Shown here piece after piece: positions 17,377 through 25,444 of a DNA stretch of 33,365 bases (the stretch's first letter is position 1; every line of letters begins with the position of its first letter). This DNA comes from Prevotella sp. GTDB lineage: Bacteria > Bacteroidota > Bacteroidia > Bacteroidales > Bacteroidaceae. The translations under genes and the position numbers were made by a program. The stretch covers positions 1 to 33,365 of the forward strand of contig JALFRV010000202.1 in assembly GCA_022778905.1 (NCBI GenBank), in the 5' to 3' direction. The notes under the pieces are model-generated. The model was not told the origin of the DNA. It made no database searches and saw only the letters and a list, made by a program, of their open reading frames with translations.

Positions 17377-17442
17377 AAAGCATAGCTCTTGGCCGTCCAA
17401 AGCATAGCTCTTGGCGCCCCGGAGGATAGCTCTTGGCGGCCG
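17377..17442 (+). repeat. 22-bp tandem repeat array, copy B
   Basis: Three exact 22-bp periods (17377, 17399, 17421). Units 1 and 2 start AAAGCATAGCTCTTGG; unit 3 starts GGAGGATAGCTCTTGG. TGATAATCAATGTGTTA at 17346-17362 flanks the array and matches motifs beside copies A and C. The core reads AGCATAGCT here, against AGCTATGCT in copies A and C. Confidence 0.85.
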
Positions 17443-17588
17443 AAAGGATACATATGCGGAAGCCATATCATAAGTATGCTTTTTCCATCATGACCGTAGG
17501 GGCTGACGGAGGGGTAGGAAAGGGGGAATTTCCCCCAATCCCTCCATGGGGAAGGGAGCCGTTCTTCGATGCATGTTTGTTCCATTGC

Positions 17589-17613
17589 GGGCGGATACGC
17601 GGATCCGCCCCTA
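17589..17613 (+). repeat. Hairpin repeat of the GGCGGAT/ATCCGCC type, copy B
   Basis: GGCGGAT and ATCCGCC flank a 6-base loop, followed by CCTAC. It matches the element at 5695-5720 and lies just beyond the menE stop codon (17639, minus strand), where it might also act as a transcript-end hairpin. Confidence 0.6.
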
Positions 17614-17638
17614 CGGGTGCAGAGGCTCCTTTACCTTC

Positions 17639-18631
17639 CTACATGGCTGCAATGCGGGCGGCCTGCGCACGGTCCGGCTTGCGCGTTGCGGTCATGGGCA
17701 GGCAGTCGATGTGGCGGTAGAGGCGCGGCTGCCAGTACTTCGGGAGCACCTTGCGGCAGATTTCCTCGGCCGTGTGCAGGTCTTCGGCCTCGGTGAGCAT
17801 GACCACAATCTCACCGAAGCGGGCATCGCTCCGGCGGGTGATCATGAATGGCGCAGACAGATGCGGCAGCAACAGACGCTCCACTTCCTCCGCCTGGATC
17901 TTGATTCCGCCGCTGCAGATGACGTTGTCACGGCGTCCCAAGATGCGGAAACGACAGCCGTCGGCCGCGATCTCGGCAAGATCGTTGGTCACGACAGGCT
18001 CATCCGCCACGTCGGGGGCATGGATCACCAGGCATCCGTCTGCATTCAATGCGACCTCGACATGATCCAGCGGCGTGTACCATTCGTCGGCTGCCGGACC
18101 GTTGAGGCGCCGCATGGCGATGTGCGAGAGGGTCTCGGTCATGCCGTAGGTGCTCCATACGGCATTCGGAAACTCCTCAAGTGCCTCTTCCAACCGGCTG
18201 TCTACGGCCCCTCCGCCGATGATCAGGTGGCGGATGCGCATGAGCCGTGCGCGCTCCTCGGGCATCTGCAGGGAGTTGTAGACCTGCATGGGGATCATGG
18301 CGGCGAAGGCGATCGGCGGGGAGAAGGGACACGCGGCGCCGGTGTCCTCATGGCGCAAGGGATGGCCGTCGGGCGCCACCGTGATGAGCTGAAGTCCGCA
18401 GACGAAGGCCCGGACGGCCATCATCTTGCCGGCGATGAAGTCGAGCGGCAGGCAGAGCAGGGCCGTATCGCCCGGCTGCAGGCCGAGAAAGGCACACGTC
18501 TTTCGGGCACTCGCCTCCATCTTCCGTTTCTCGACGAGGATGGGTTTCGGCTTTCCGGTCGACCCGCTGGTGTGTACCGTCAGCCGTGGACTGTCGTCGT
18601 TCCATTCGTTTCTGAAGTCTTCGATCGTCAT
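17639..18631 (-). CDS. menE: o-Succinylbenzoate-CoA ligase
   Basis: A 330-residue AMP-forming acyl-CoA synthetase that activates o-succinylbenzoate with CoA in menaquinone synthesis. It shows the P-loop TSGSTGKPKP at about 21-30, the adenylate motif STYGMTET, the GRRDNVICSGGIKIQAEEVE hinge region, and a C-terminal lysine in TRKPDRA. It is clearly shorter than E. coli MenE because the N-terminal part is reduced; short forms are usual in Bacteroidales. It is the last gene of the men operon, 79 bp after menC. Context and motifs together make the function secure. Confidence 0.93.
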   Translation of the reverse strand: MTIEDFRNEWNDDSPRLTVHTSGSTGKPKPILVEKRKMEASARKTCAFLGLQPGDTALLCLPLDFIAGKMMAVRAFVCGLQLITVAPDGHPLRHEDTGAACPFSPPIAFAAMIPMQVYNSLQMPEERARLMRIRHLIIGGGAVDSRLEEALEEFPNAVWSTYGMTETLSHIAMRRLNGPAADEWYTPLDHVEVALNADGCLVIHAPDVADEPVVTNDLAEIAADGCRFRILGRRDNVICSGGIKIQAEEVERLLLPHLSAPFMITRRSDARFGEIVVMLTEAEDLHTAEEICRKVLPKYWQPRLYRHIDCLPMTATRKPDRAQAARIAAM

Positions 18632-18710
18632 GTCTTATGTCTTTTGGATGGATTGTCAGTTGCTTTCATCTGCCGATAGGCTTGTTGCGGCTGTCGCGGA
18701 AGCCGCCCCG

Positions 18711-19760
18711 TCACCCGACATACCACATCCGGTCGCCCCGCAGGCGGATCGGCCGGTCGATGTTGTCGGTGTATAGGGCGCCTGTCCCCAATCCCTGCGG
18801 CAACTGCAGGTCATCGCCATAGAGGTGCGCTGCGAGCTGTGCGACGGCGTTAAGACCTACGTTGCTCTCGAGCGCACTCGTGATCCACGACCCGATGTTG
18901 CGTCTTCGGGCTTCTTCGACCCATTCGGTCACGCCCTGCATGCCTCCGTGCAGCGAGGGCTTGAGGACGACGTACTGCGGTCGGATGGCATCTAACAGCG
19001 CCCTCTTCTCTTCGATGCGGTTGGCGCCGATGAGCTCCTCGTCGAGCGCGATCGGTATCGGACTCTCCCGGCAGAGACGCGCCATGTCACGCCAGGGATC
19101 GGCTGCGGTGGCCTCACGCCATACGGCCCTGATCGGCTGCTCGATGGAGTGGATGCCGAAGGGCTGCAGGGCCTCGAGCTTGCGCATGGCCTCTTCCGGG
19201 GCGAAAGCGCCGTTGGCGTCGACCCGGAGCTGCACTTCCTCGGGCGCGAACCGCTCTCTGACGGCGGCCAAGAGGCGCAGTTCGTCATCGAAACCAATGG
19301 CCCCGATCTTGATCTTGATACATCTGAAACCGGCACGGAGCTTCTCCTCCATTCGCGCGTACATCTCTTTATAGGTCCCCATCCATACCAAACCGTTGAT
19401 GGGGATGCCGGCTTCGCCTCGGGTGAATGCCGTGTCGAACAGGCGAAAAGAACCGGCTTCGAGGTGTCTGACGGCGGTTTCCAGACCGAAAGTCATCGAC
19501 GGATAGGGCCGCATCTCGTCGAAGTCGGTCCGTCCCGTGACGCAGACGAGCTGGCAGCAGTCTTTCAGGATTTCTTCATAGTCGGGCAGGGCGTCGCAGG
19601 AGAGGTCGGGGAGGGGCGAACATTCGCCCGTGCCTTCCCGTCCACGGTCGTCGCGGAGGGTGACAAACCATGATGTCTTGTCCGTATAGACACCGCGTGA
19701 GGTGCCTGCCGGTTGTCTGAACCGGAAGCGGCGCTTGCTGATGTGATAGCTGTAGATCAT
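18711..19760 (-). CDS. menC: o-Succinylbenzoate synthase
   Basis: A 349-residue enolase-superfamily enzyme that dehydrates SHCHC to o-succinylbenzoate. The acid/base lysines are seen in Lys149-Ile-Lys151 (CIKIKIG) and Lys267 (VVLKPSL). Metal ligands are Asp181 (RVDANG), Glu207 (SIEQP) and Asp240 (ALDEEL). This is the complete active-site set. It lies between menB and menE on the same strand, 77 bp after menB. Promiscuous N-acylamino acid racemase activity is known for some relatives, but the operon position fixes the main role. Confidence 0.95.
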   Translation of the reverse strand: MIYSYHISKRRFRFRQPAGTSRGVYTDKTSWFVTLRDDRGREGTGECSPLPDLSCDALPDYEEILKDCCQLVCVTGRTDFDEMRPYPSMTFGLETAVRHLEAGSFRLFDTAFTRGEAGIPINGLVWMGTYKEMYARMEEKLRAGFRCIKIKIGAIGFDDELRLLAAVRERFAPEEVQLRVDANGAFAPEEAMRKLEALQPFGIHSIEQPIRAVWREATAADPWRDMARLCRESPIPIALDEELIGANRIEEKRALLDAIRPQYVVLKPSLHGGMQGVTEWVEEARRRNIGSWITSALESNVGLNAVAQLAAHLYGDDLQLPQGLGTGALYTDNIDRPIRLRGDRMWYVG

Positions 19761-19837
19761 GTCTGTGAATTTTTATGGGGCCGTCTGCCGGCGGTGGGGT
19801 GGCCGTCAGCTAGTGCCTGAAAGCTGTGGCCGAGGGG

Positions 19838-20659
19838 TCAGGGTAGCTTGGGGTATTTCTTGAAGTCGGGCTTCCGTTTCTCCAGGAACGCCTTCCCGCC
19901 CTCCTGGGCCTCGTCGAGGAAGTAGTAAAGCATGGTGGCATCGCCGGCGAGTTCCTGTATGCCGGCTTGCCCGTCGAGCTCTGCGTTAAGCCCGGCCTTG
20001 ATCATCCGGAGAGCCAGCGGAGACCGCTCCATCATCGTCTCGGCCCATGCCACGCACTCGTCTTCAAGCTGCTCGAGCGGCACAACCTTGTTGACCAGCC
20101 CCATCTTTTCGGCTTCGGCGGCCGTGTACTGACGGCAGAGGAACCAGATCTCACGTGCCTTCTTCTGCCCGACGATGCGTGCGAGGTAGCTCGAGCCGAA
20201 TCCTGCATCAAACGAACCGACCTTCGGGCCGGTCTGTCCGAAGATAGCGTTGTCGCTGGCGATGGTCAGATCACAGACCACATGCAGCACATGCCCGCCT
20301 CCGATGGCATATCCGTTGACCATGGCGATGACCGGTTTGGGCAGCCTACGTATCTGCATCTGCACGTCGAGCACACTCAGGCGGGGGACGCCCTGCTCGT
20401 CCACGTAGCCCCCACGGCCCTTCACGTGCATGTCCCCGCCTGAACAGAAGGCCTTGTCGCCGGCACCGGTAAGGATGACCACGCTGATGTCCTGCATCTC
20501 CCTACACAGGGAGAAGGCTTGGGAGAGTTCCCATGTGGTCTTCGGGGTGAAGGCGTTGCGATAGCGCGGACGGTTGATGGTGATCTTGGCGATGCCGTTA
20601 TATGATTCGAAAAGGATCTCTTCAAATTCCCGGATGGGCTTCCATTCTCTTTTGTTCAT
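19838..20659 (-). CDS. menB: 1,4-Dihydroxy-2-naphthoyl-CoA synthase
   Basis: A 273-residue crotonase-fold enzyme that closes the second ring of the naphthoquinone. The oxyanion-hole segments are FCSGGD (71-76) and GYAIGGGH (117-124 region). The catalytic loop [20 protein letters not shown] covers 141-160, with Ser149 and Asp151. Gly144 in QTG, rather than Asp, points to the bicarbonate-dependent type I enzyme as in E. coli; this subtype assignment is from remembered family knowledge. The start lies 4 bp after the menD stop, so the two are tightly coupled. Confidence 0.97.
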   Translation of the reverse strand: MNKREWKPIREFEEILFESYNGIAKITINRPRYRNAFTPKTTWELSQAFSLCREMQDISVVILTGAGDKAFCSGGDMHVKGRGGYVDEQGVPRLSVLDVQMQIRRLPKPVIAMVNGYAIGGGHVLHVVCDLTIASDNAIFGQTGPKVGSFDAGFGSSYLARIVGQKKAREIWFLCRQYTAAEAEKMGLVNKVVPLEQLEDECVAWAETMMERSPLALRMIKAGLNAELDGQAGIQELAGDATMLYYFLDEAQEGGKAFLEKRKPDFKKYPKLP

Positions 20660-20663
20660 GATG

Positions 20664-22361
20664 TTATGCGTTGTTGGTTGATGATTCTGTGTGGGAGTCT
20701 GCGGATGTCTGTCCGAGCCATTCGATCAGTCCGCGCATGGCACGGGCATCGGCCGCGGCGTCGGTGTGCACCTCGAGGAGCACCGGGCGGTCGCTTTCGG
20801 CACGGACAAGCTGATCGAGTCGTTCGTCCAACTCTGCCTGATTCCCGGCCGAGAGATAAGTGATGTGGTGCGTGAGGCAGACACCTTCGGCTGTCGTCTG
20901 ATGGCTTCCGGCGATGAAGAGATCCCGCGAAGGCGATGCTTCGAGACCTTTCAGCTGACGGAAAATGCCCCCGCCGCCGTTGTTGAGCAGCAGGATGCGG
21001 AGGTTGCCTTTCAGATGTCGGTTCCAGAGTGCATTCTGGTCGTAGAAGAAGCTCAGGTCTCCGATGACGCAATAGACCCGCCGCCCGGAGGCCACGGAGG
21101 CACCGGCGGCCGTCGAGAGCGACCCTTCGATGCCGTTGACACCACGGTTGCAGTGGACGTGATGGTGTGCGTAGAGGTTGGCCAAGCGGACGGAGGAACT
21201 GTTGCCGTAATGGAACAAGGCATCGGGCGTCGCATTTCCGGCTGTCCGTTCGAATGCCCGCACGGCTGCCATCTGCGAGAATGGCGGGACGAAGGCGTCA
21301 GTCCGCCGGTCCAATGTCTGCAGCATGGCGTTCCATCGCGTGACGAACGGCTTTTCGGAACATGGCTCCGGGAGGCGTCCGAGATGGTCCATGAACCGTT
21401 GGGAGGTGCACTGCAGGACGCCATGCAAGTTGCAGAACGTGTCGTAGATTTCGCCTCTCGGGTTGACGATCCATGACTTCGCTTCCGGCGCATGGCGCAG
21501 GAAGAGCTTGAGGCGCTTGCTGACGATGTTGCCTCCGAGATAGACAATGCAGTCGGGCTGATAGTCGCGGCTGTCGGAGAGGAGCTGCAGTGCCTCGTCA
21601 AACCGTGGATGGCGGGGCAGCGCCGACAGACTCTCGCAGAGCACGACGGCCCTTCTCCCGATGGCACACATCGTGTCTTCCGTCACCGCAAGGTCATCCG
21701 TCGTCTGCCCGACAATGATCATCGGGCGCCGCGCATCGTCAATGATCCGGCATAACGCATCGATCGCCCCGGCCGACGGCTCGCTGTGCCAGAGCCGGAT
21801 CTGCCGTTCGTCCGGCAGGGAGGCGACGTTGAAGTCGAACAGCGGTTCGCTGATCGGCACGTTGATATGTACGGGGGCGCCGTCGAAGCGTGTGGCTTCG
21901 GTCAGCGTTTCGTTGATGAGTCGGTTGGAATACCATCGTTGGTCGTCGTCGGATGGTTCGGGCAGGGTCACCGCTTTGCGGACCAAGCGTCCCAAAGCAT
22001 CTGGTTGGGGCAGTGTCTGTCCATCCTGCTGGTCGATCCATGATGGCGGACGGTCGGCCGAGAGGACGATGAGGGGGACATGAAGATGACAGGCTTCGGC
22101 CACGGCGGGAGCCAGATTGAGCAGCGCCGTGCCTGATGTGACGCACACGGCGACAGGCTGTCGGCAAGCGAGACTCAGTCCGAGGGCGTAGTAGCCGGCA
22201 CTCCGCTCGTCGACGACCGAATAACAGCGGATCGCCGGATGGGCCGCGAGATTGTGGGAGAGGGGTGCGTTGCGGCTGCCCGGACATACGACGGCATGCT
22301 GCACACCGTATTTCACGAGCAGCGTGGTGAGCTGGTTGACATTTTCTTTGCAGCTGTACAT
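20664..22361 (-). CDS. menD: SEPHCHC synthase (2-succinyl-5-enolpyruvyl-6-hydroxy-3-cyclohexene-1-carboxylate synthase)
   Basis: A 565-residue thiamine-diphosphate enzyme that joins isochorismate and 2-oxoglutarate, the first committed step toward menaquinone. The N-terminal domain has [10 protein letters not shown] and the conserved glutamate Glu52 in [11 protein letters not shown], then [14 protein letters not shown]. The C-terminal domain has the ThDP/Mg motif beginning [14 protein letters not shown] and ending near [11 protein letters not shown]. Length is normal for MenD. It follows menF by 12 bp and precedes menB by 4 bp. Confidence 0.96.
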   Translation of the reverse strand: MYSCKENVNQLTTLLVKYGVQHAVVCPGSRNAPLSHNLAAHPAIRCYSVVDERSAGYYALGLSLACRQPVAVCVTSGTALLNLAPAVAEACHLHVPLIVLSADRPPSWIDQQDGQTLPQPDALGRLVRKAVTLPEPSDDDQRWYSNRLINETLTEATRFDGAPVHINVPISEPLFDFNVASLPDERQIRLWHSEPSAGAIDALCRIIDDARRPMIIVGQTTDDLAVTEDTMCAIGRRAVVLCESLSALPRHPRFDEALQLLSDSRDYQPDCIVYLGGNIVSKRLKLFLRHAPEAKSWIVNPRGEIYDTFCNLHGVLQCTSQRFMDHLGRLPEPCSEKPFVTRWNAMLQTLDRRTDAFVPPFSQMAAVRAFERTAGNATPDALFHYGNSSSVRLANLYAHHHVHCNRGVNGIEGSLSTAAGASVASGRRVYCVIGDLSFFYDQNALWNRHLKGNLRILLLNNGGGGIFRQLKGLEASPSRDLFIAGSHQTTAEGVCLTHHITYLSAGNQAELDERLDQLVRAESDRPVLLEVHTDAAADARAMRGLIEWLGQTSADSHTESSTNNA

Positions 22362-22373
22362 ATCGGTTTCCTG

Positions 22374-23405
22374 CTATACCTTTAATAATGATTGCATGGT
22401 CATGAGCTTGGCCTCCGTCTCTTCCCATTCCTGCTGTTCTGCGCTTTCGCGGATCAATCCGCCACCCGCGTAGAGCCTGAACGAATGTGCAAAAAGCTCC
22501 ATGCAGCGCAGCGAGACGTAGAGATGAGTGGTCCGGCCGATGCCGAGCGGTCCTGCAAAGCCGGCATAATAGCGCCGGTCGGTGTGCTCATGGCGGAGGA
22601 TGAAGCGCAAGGCCTGCTCCTTGGGCAGTCCGCAGACCGCCGGCGTGGGATGCAGTGCGTCAAGCAGGCTTCCGGGGGAGGTCGCTGCGGGGAGCGTGAA
22701 CCTGAAATCCGTCTGCAGGTGAACGACGTTGCCGGCTGTCACCGTGTGCGGTCCGCTCTCTTCTATGTCAGCAGCCATGCGGTCGAGAATGGCACGGATG
22801 TAAGCCGACACATATCGTTGCTCCCGCACATTCTTGTCCGACCAGTGTGGCGCAAGATCGCTCCGCATGGTGCCCGCCAGTGCCATGGTGCGCCAACAGT
22901 CGTCTTCCCGGCTCAGCAGAGTCTCCGGGGTGGCCATCAGCCAAGTGCCTGTGGCCGGCGTGGAGATGAGGGCGACAAACTGCTGCGGATACATCCGGCA
23001 GGCCCGGAAGAAGAGTTCGCAGGGTGGGAGGTCGGTTGTTCGGTCGATGCAGAGCGAACGTGCGAGCACCAATTTCTCATAAGCCGCGTCGGCCAGCGCG
23101 CGGTGGAAGACTTCAAAGTCGGCTGCATAGTCGCTGCGGGAAGGTTGCGGACCGTGATCTTCGGCTTGCGTCCGGGCCATCTCGTCGGCCACTTCGCGCA
23201 GGTCGGAAGCCGATGGCGCTTCTTCCGGATCGCCCTCGATGAGCAGCAATGGCGTCGCTTCACTGATGGCGAAGGGGGCGAACACGAAGCCCTGCCTGTC
23301 GGTCAGGAAGGTGTGGGAGGCTGCAGTCTGCGGCGTACCCTGTCGCTGACGGATCAGCATGACATGTTTCTGGCCCGGCTCTCTGTATAATGCGAATCCC
23401 GCCAT
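22374..23405 (-). CDS. menF: Isochorismate synthase
   Basis: A 343-residue chorismate-binding enzyme that converts chorismate to isochorismate. Family motifs visible are EKLVLARSLCID, TPETLLSRED, MALAGTMR, LHPTPAVCGLPKEQA and the C-terminal YAGGGLIRESAEQQEWEETE. It is shorter than E. coli MenF at the N-terminus, which is common in Bacteroidetes. The start codon overlaps the stop of the upstream thioesterase by one base (TAATG), and menD follows by 12 bp. Anthranilate or salicylate synthase relatives are excluded by the operon context. Confidence 0.95.
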   Translation of the reverse strand: MAGFALYREPGQKHVMLIRQRQGTPQTAASHTFLTDRQGFVFAPFAISEATPLLLIEGDPEEAPSASDLREVADEMARTQAEDHGPQPSRSDYAADFEVFHRALADAAYEKLVLARSLCIDRTTDLPPCELFFRACRMYPQQFVALISTPATGTWLMATPETLLSREDDCWRTMALAGTMRSDLAPHWSDKNVREQRYVSAYIRAILDRMAADIEESGPHTVTAGNVVHLQTDFRFTLPAATSPGSLLDALHPTPAVCGLPKEQALRFILRHEHTDRRYYAGFAGPLGIGRTTHLYVSLRCMELFAHSFRLYAGGGLIRESAEQQEWEETEAKLMTMQSLLKV

Positions 23406-23824
23406 TACTGCTCCTTCCTCGGCGTAATGATGTAATTAGTGACATGAATAGTGGAAATCAGGTCGCCCGAAGAGTCGGTGATGTCGACGTTCCACACGTG
23501 TAGCTTGCGTCCTTTCTGCACAAGATGAGCCACGGCTGTCACGGTGTCGCCTTCGACAACGGCCTTTACGTGAGAGCCGCTGACATTGATTCCGACACAG
23601 ATCTTGTTAGGGCAGAGCGACGAGGAGCCCACTCCGGCCAGGTTTTCTGCCAATGCCAAGGAAGCCCCGCCACTGAGGAAACCGAACGGCTGACGGTTTC
23701 TCTCGTCCACTTTCATAGTTGCCATGCACATGTCATCATCCGGCGTGGAGATGAAGTGCATGCCCAAGGCGGTGGAAAGGTTGGGCTGTTTCTCAATGAT
23801 TTCTCTGATTCGATCGACGTTCAT
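23405..23824 (-). CDS. menI: Hotdog-fold thioesterase, probable DHNA-CoA thioesterase (MenI-like)
   Basis: A 139-residue PaaI/YdiI-type hotdog protein that probably releases CoA from 1,4-dihydroxy-2-naphthoyl-CoA. The active-site stretch is RQPFGFLSGGASLALAEN: Gln45 and Glu60 match E. coli YdiI, but the family histidine of LHGGAS is a serine here (Ser51). ATG at 23824 (MNVDRIREI) is chosen over the in-frame ATG at 23884, because the extra 20 residues are polar and unlike the family. It is the first gene of the men operon and overlaps menF by one base. The specific substrate is inferred from position; the fold is clear. Confidence 0.85.
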   Translation of the reverse strand: MNVDRIREIIEKQPNLSTALGMHFISTPDDDMCMATMKVDERNRQPFGFLSGGASLALAENLAGVGSSSLCPNKICVGINVSGSHVKAVVEGDTVTAVAHLVQKGRKLHVWNVDITDSSGDLISTIHVTNYIITPRKEQ

Positions 23825-23979
23825 AGTTCTTGTCTCTTTGTCATCTGTCTGATCCGGAGTGCCTGTCCCCTGTTCCACTGTCACGCGGAACGAGCGGGAG
23901 AAAGCACCGGCCCGATGATGCTCCGGGTCTGTATGAGTGGTGTTCGGTGCGGGCCGGCGTATTATCCGCTACAAAGATA
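23825..23979 (-). promoter_or_regulatory. Promoter and leader of the men operon
   Basis: The minus strand reads TATCTTTG at 23979-23972, a TAnnTTTG -7 box. It predicts a leader of about 140 bases before the ATG at 23824. The leader is G/C-rich and contains a small hairpin (GTTCC/GGAAC around a 10-base loop, near 23875-23895). It matches no riboswitch recognised here. Confidence 0.55.
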
Positions 23980-24033
23980 CAACAAAGAAATGAAATATGG
24001 CACACAATCAGTCACCCAAGGTGAGCAGAGTGG

Positions 24034-24094
24034 AAAAAAAAGACCGTGCCTTCTCCCGTCCGCTCCGGCTTCCTGCGGACGGGCCGGAACGGTC
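24034..24094 (-). terminator. Intrinsic terminator of aroB
   Basis: On the minus strand GACCGT...GCCCGTCCGC pairs with GCGGACGGG...ACGGTC and is followed by eight T residues (24041-24034). The stem begins in the aroB stop codon. It isolates aroB from the men operon. Confidence 0.92.
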
Positions 24095-25214
24095 ATTCGC
24101 CTTCGCGGTAGAAATCGAGCGCGTTGCGGATCTCATCCGTGGAGGCGGTCTGGTCGATACGGATGTTGCCGACATCGGCCAGCAGCGTGAAGTTGATCAC
24201 GCCCGCCCGGTTCTTCTTGTCGTGCAGCATCAGTCGGATGATTGCGTCATAATCGTCGCAGGTAAAATAGAACCTGCCGTAGTGCTCATGGATAAAACTG
24301 ACCGTCTGGCGCAACTTTTCCGTCGGGAAACCGGTCTTCACGGCGCTCAGGTAGAGCTCGCAGACAAGTCCGTAGGCAACGGCAAACCCGTGCAGAATGG
24401 GCTTCTGCGGCTGCTGGTCATCGGTTTTCAGGGCAGCTCTGCGCAAGGACAGCGACTCGAAAGCATGCCCGAAGGTGTGGCCGAGATTGAGTGCCTTGCG
24501 GATGCCTTTCTCATGCGGGTCCTGCTCCACGATGCGCTCCTTGACCGAGACCGATTCGGCGACCATCCCTTGCAGCCCTTCCCAATCGACCGAACGGTTG
24601 CTGTGCCCGTCGCTCATGCCTTCCCTGCCGGTGATATCAAACTGCAGCAGATCGGCCCAACGTCGATGGTCGGAGATCAATCCGTGCTTGATCATCTCCG
24701 CATAGCCCGACAGCAGGTTCTCCTCATCCAAGGTCCGGAGGAACCGGGTGTCGAGCATGACGAAGCGGGAGTCATTGAATACGCCGATCTCATTCTTCAG
24801 ACCGTTGAAGTTGATGCCTGTCTTGCCGCCCACGGAAGCGTCGACCATGGCGAGCAGCGTGGTCGGGATGTTGATGAAGTTGATGCCTCTCTTGAACGTG
24901 GAAGCGGCAAATCCACCTAAGTCAGTGACCATTCCGCCGCCGAGATTGATCAGTAAGGAATGGCGGGTGGCTCCATTTTCGCCCAACGCTTTCCATACCT
25001 GTGAGAGCGATTCGAGGTTCTTGTTGGCGTCGCTTGCATGGATCTCGATCACCTCGGCGTCCTTGAGTGTGGGGAAACCGTTGATCAAGGGCCAGCAATG
25101 GCGGCGTGTCAGGACGTCCGTCAGAATGAAGATCCTGTCGTGTTCACATGCTGAAATGGCCAAAGCCAGTTCCTTTCTGAGATCCTGAGAGATAATGATC
25201 CGCTGTTCCATCAT
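24093..25214 (-). CDS. aroB: 3-Dehydroquinate synthase
   Basis: A 373-residue NAD- and metal-dependent enzyme that makes 3-dehydroquinate, the first carbocycle of the shikimate pathway and thus a source of chorismate for the downstream men operon. NAD-binding GGGMVTDLGGFAAS is at 92-105, followed by NIPTTLLAMVDASVGGKTGI. Metal-binding parts are YAEMIKHG and LGHTFGHAFESL. It has its own TAATTTTG promoter box and a strong terminator, so it is not transcribed with menF-menE despite the pathway link. Start at 25214 (MM) or 25211. Confidence 0.96.
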   Translation of the reverse strand: MMEQRIIISQDLRKELALAISACEHDRIFILTDVLTRRHCWPLINGFPTLKDAEVIEIHASDANKNLESLSQVWKALGENGATRHSLLINLGGGMVTDLGGFAASTFKRGINFINIPTTLLAMVDASVGGKTGINFNGLKNEIGVFNDSRFVMLDTRFLRTLDEENLLSGYAEMIKHGLISDHRRWADLLQFDITGREGMSDGHSNRSVDWEGLQGMVAESVSVKERIVEQDPHEKGIRKALNLGHTFGHAFESLSLRRAALKTDDQQPQKPILHGFAVAYGLVCELYLSAVKTGFPTEKLRQTVSFIHEHYGRFYFTCDDYDAIIRLMLHDKKNRAGVINFTLLADVGNIRIDQTASTDEIRNALDFYREGE

Positions 25215-25240
25215 GATTCCGATGCTTTTGTTTGCTATTA

Positions 25241-25248
25241 CAAAATTA
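25241..25248 (-). promoter_or_regulatory. aroB -7 promoter box
   Basis: On the minus strand this reads TAATTTTG (TAnnTTTG consensus), 26 bases before the aroB ATG. The -33 region is A/T-rich without a well-placed TTG. Confidence 0.5.
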
Positions 25249-25313
25249 GCAAAAAGTGCTAAATAATTCGATCAAAATTAAGCGTTTTTAAGTAAATAAA
25301 TGTCTTTCTCTTG

Positions 25314-25321
25314 TACTTTTG
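25314..25321 (+). promoter_or_regulatory. -7 promoter box for the outer-membrane protein gene
   Basis: TACTTTTG matches TAnnTTTG and lies about 120 bases before the ATG at 25445. The -33 element is not clear. The 230-base gap to aroB holds this and the divergent aroB box. Confidence 0.5.
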
Positions 25322-25444
25322 CGGATAAATATGCAACAAAGTGTTAATCTCTGCTCCTTTGACGGCTTGTTTCCCGCACGGGCGTTAAACCTTTGAGCGC
25401 TTTCTGCATCTAAGTTTACGTAAATGAACTTTTTTAAGGTAGTA

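Larger units (their letters stand above)
17187..17638. other. Convergent intergenic region with repeats
   Basis: These 452 bases lie between two converging genes. They contain the terminator of the TlpA-like gene, 22-bp array B, a near-palindrome GGGGGAATTTCCCCC at about 17522-17536 and a GGATCCGCC hairpin. Open frames here run through repeats and are judged spurious. No gene was seen. Confidence 0.7.

Noticed and set aside
17352..17720. Overlapping open frames in the menE-TlpA gap
   Set aside because: They run through the repeat array B and the hairpin repeat, overlap each other on opposite strands and match nothing recognised.
23825..23979. Riboswitch in the men operon leader
   Set aside because: The leader is long and can fold, but no conserved core of a known riboswitch class was seen.
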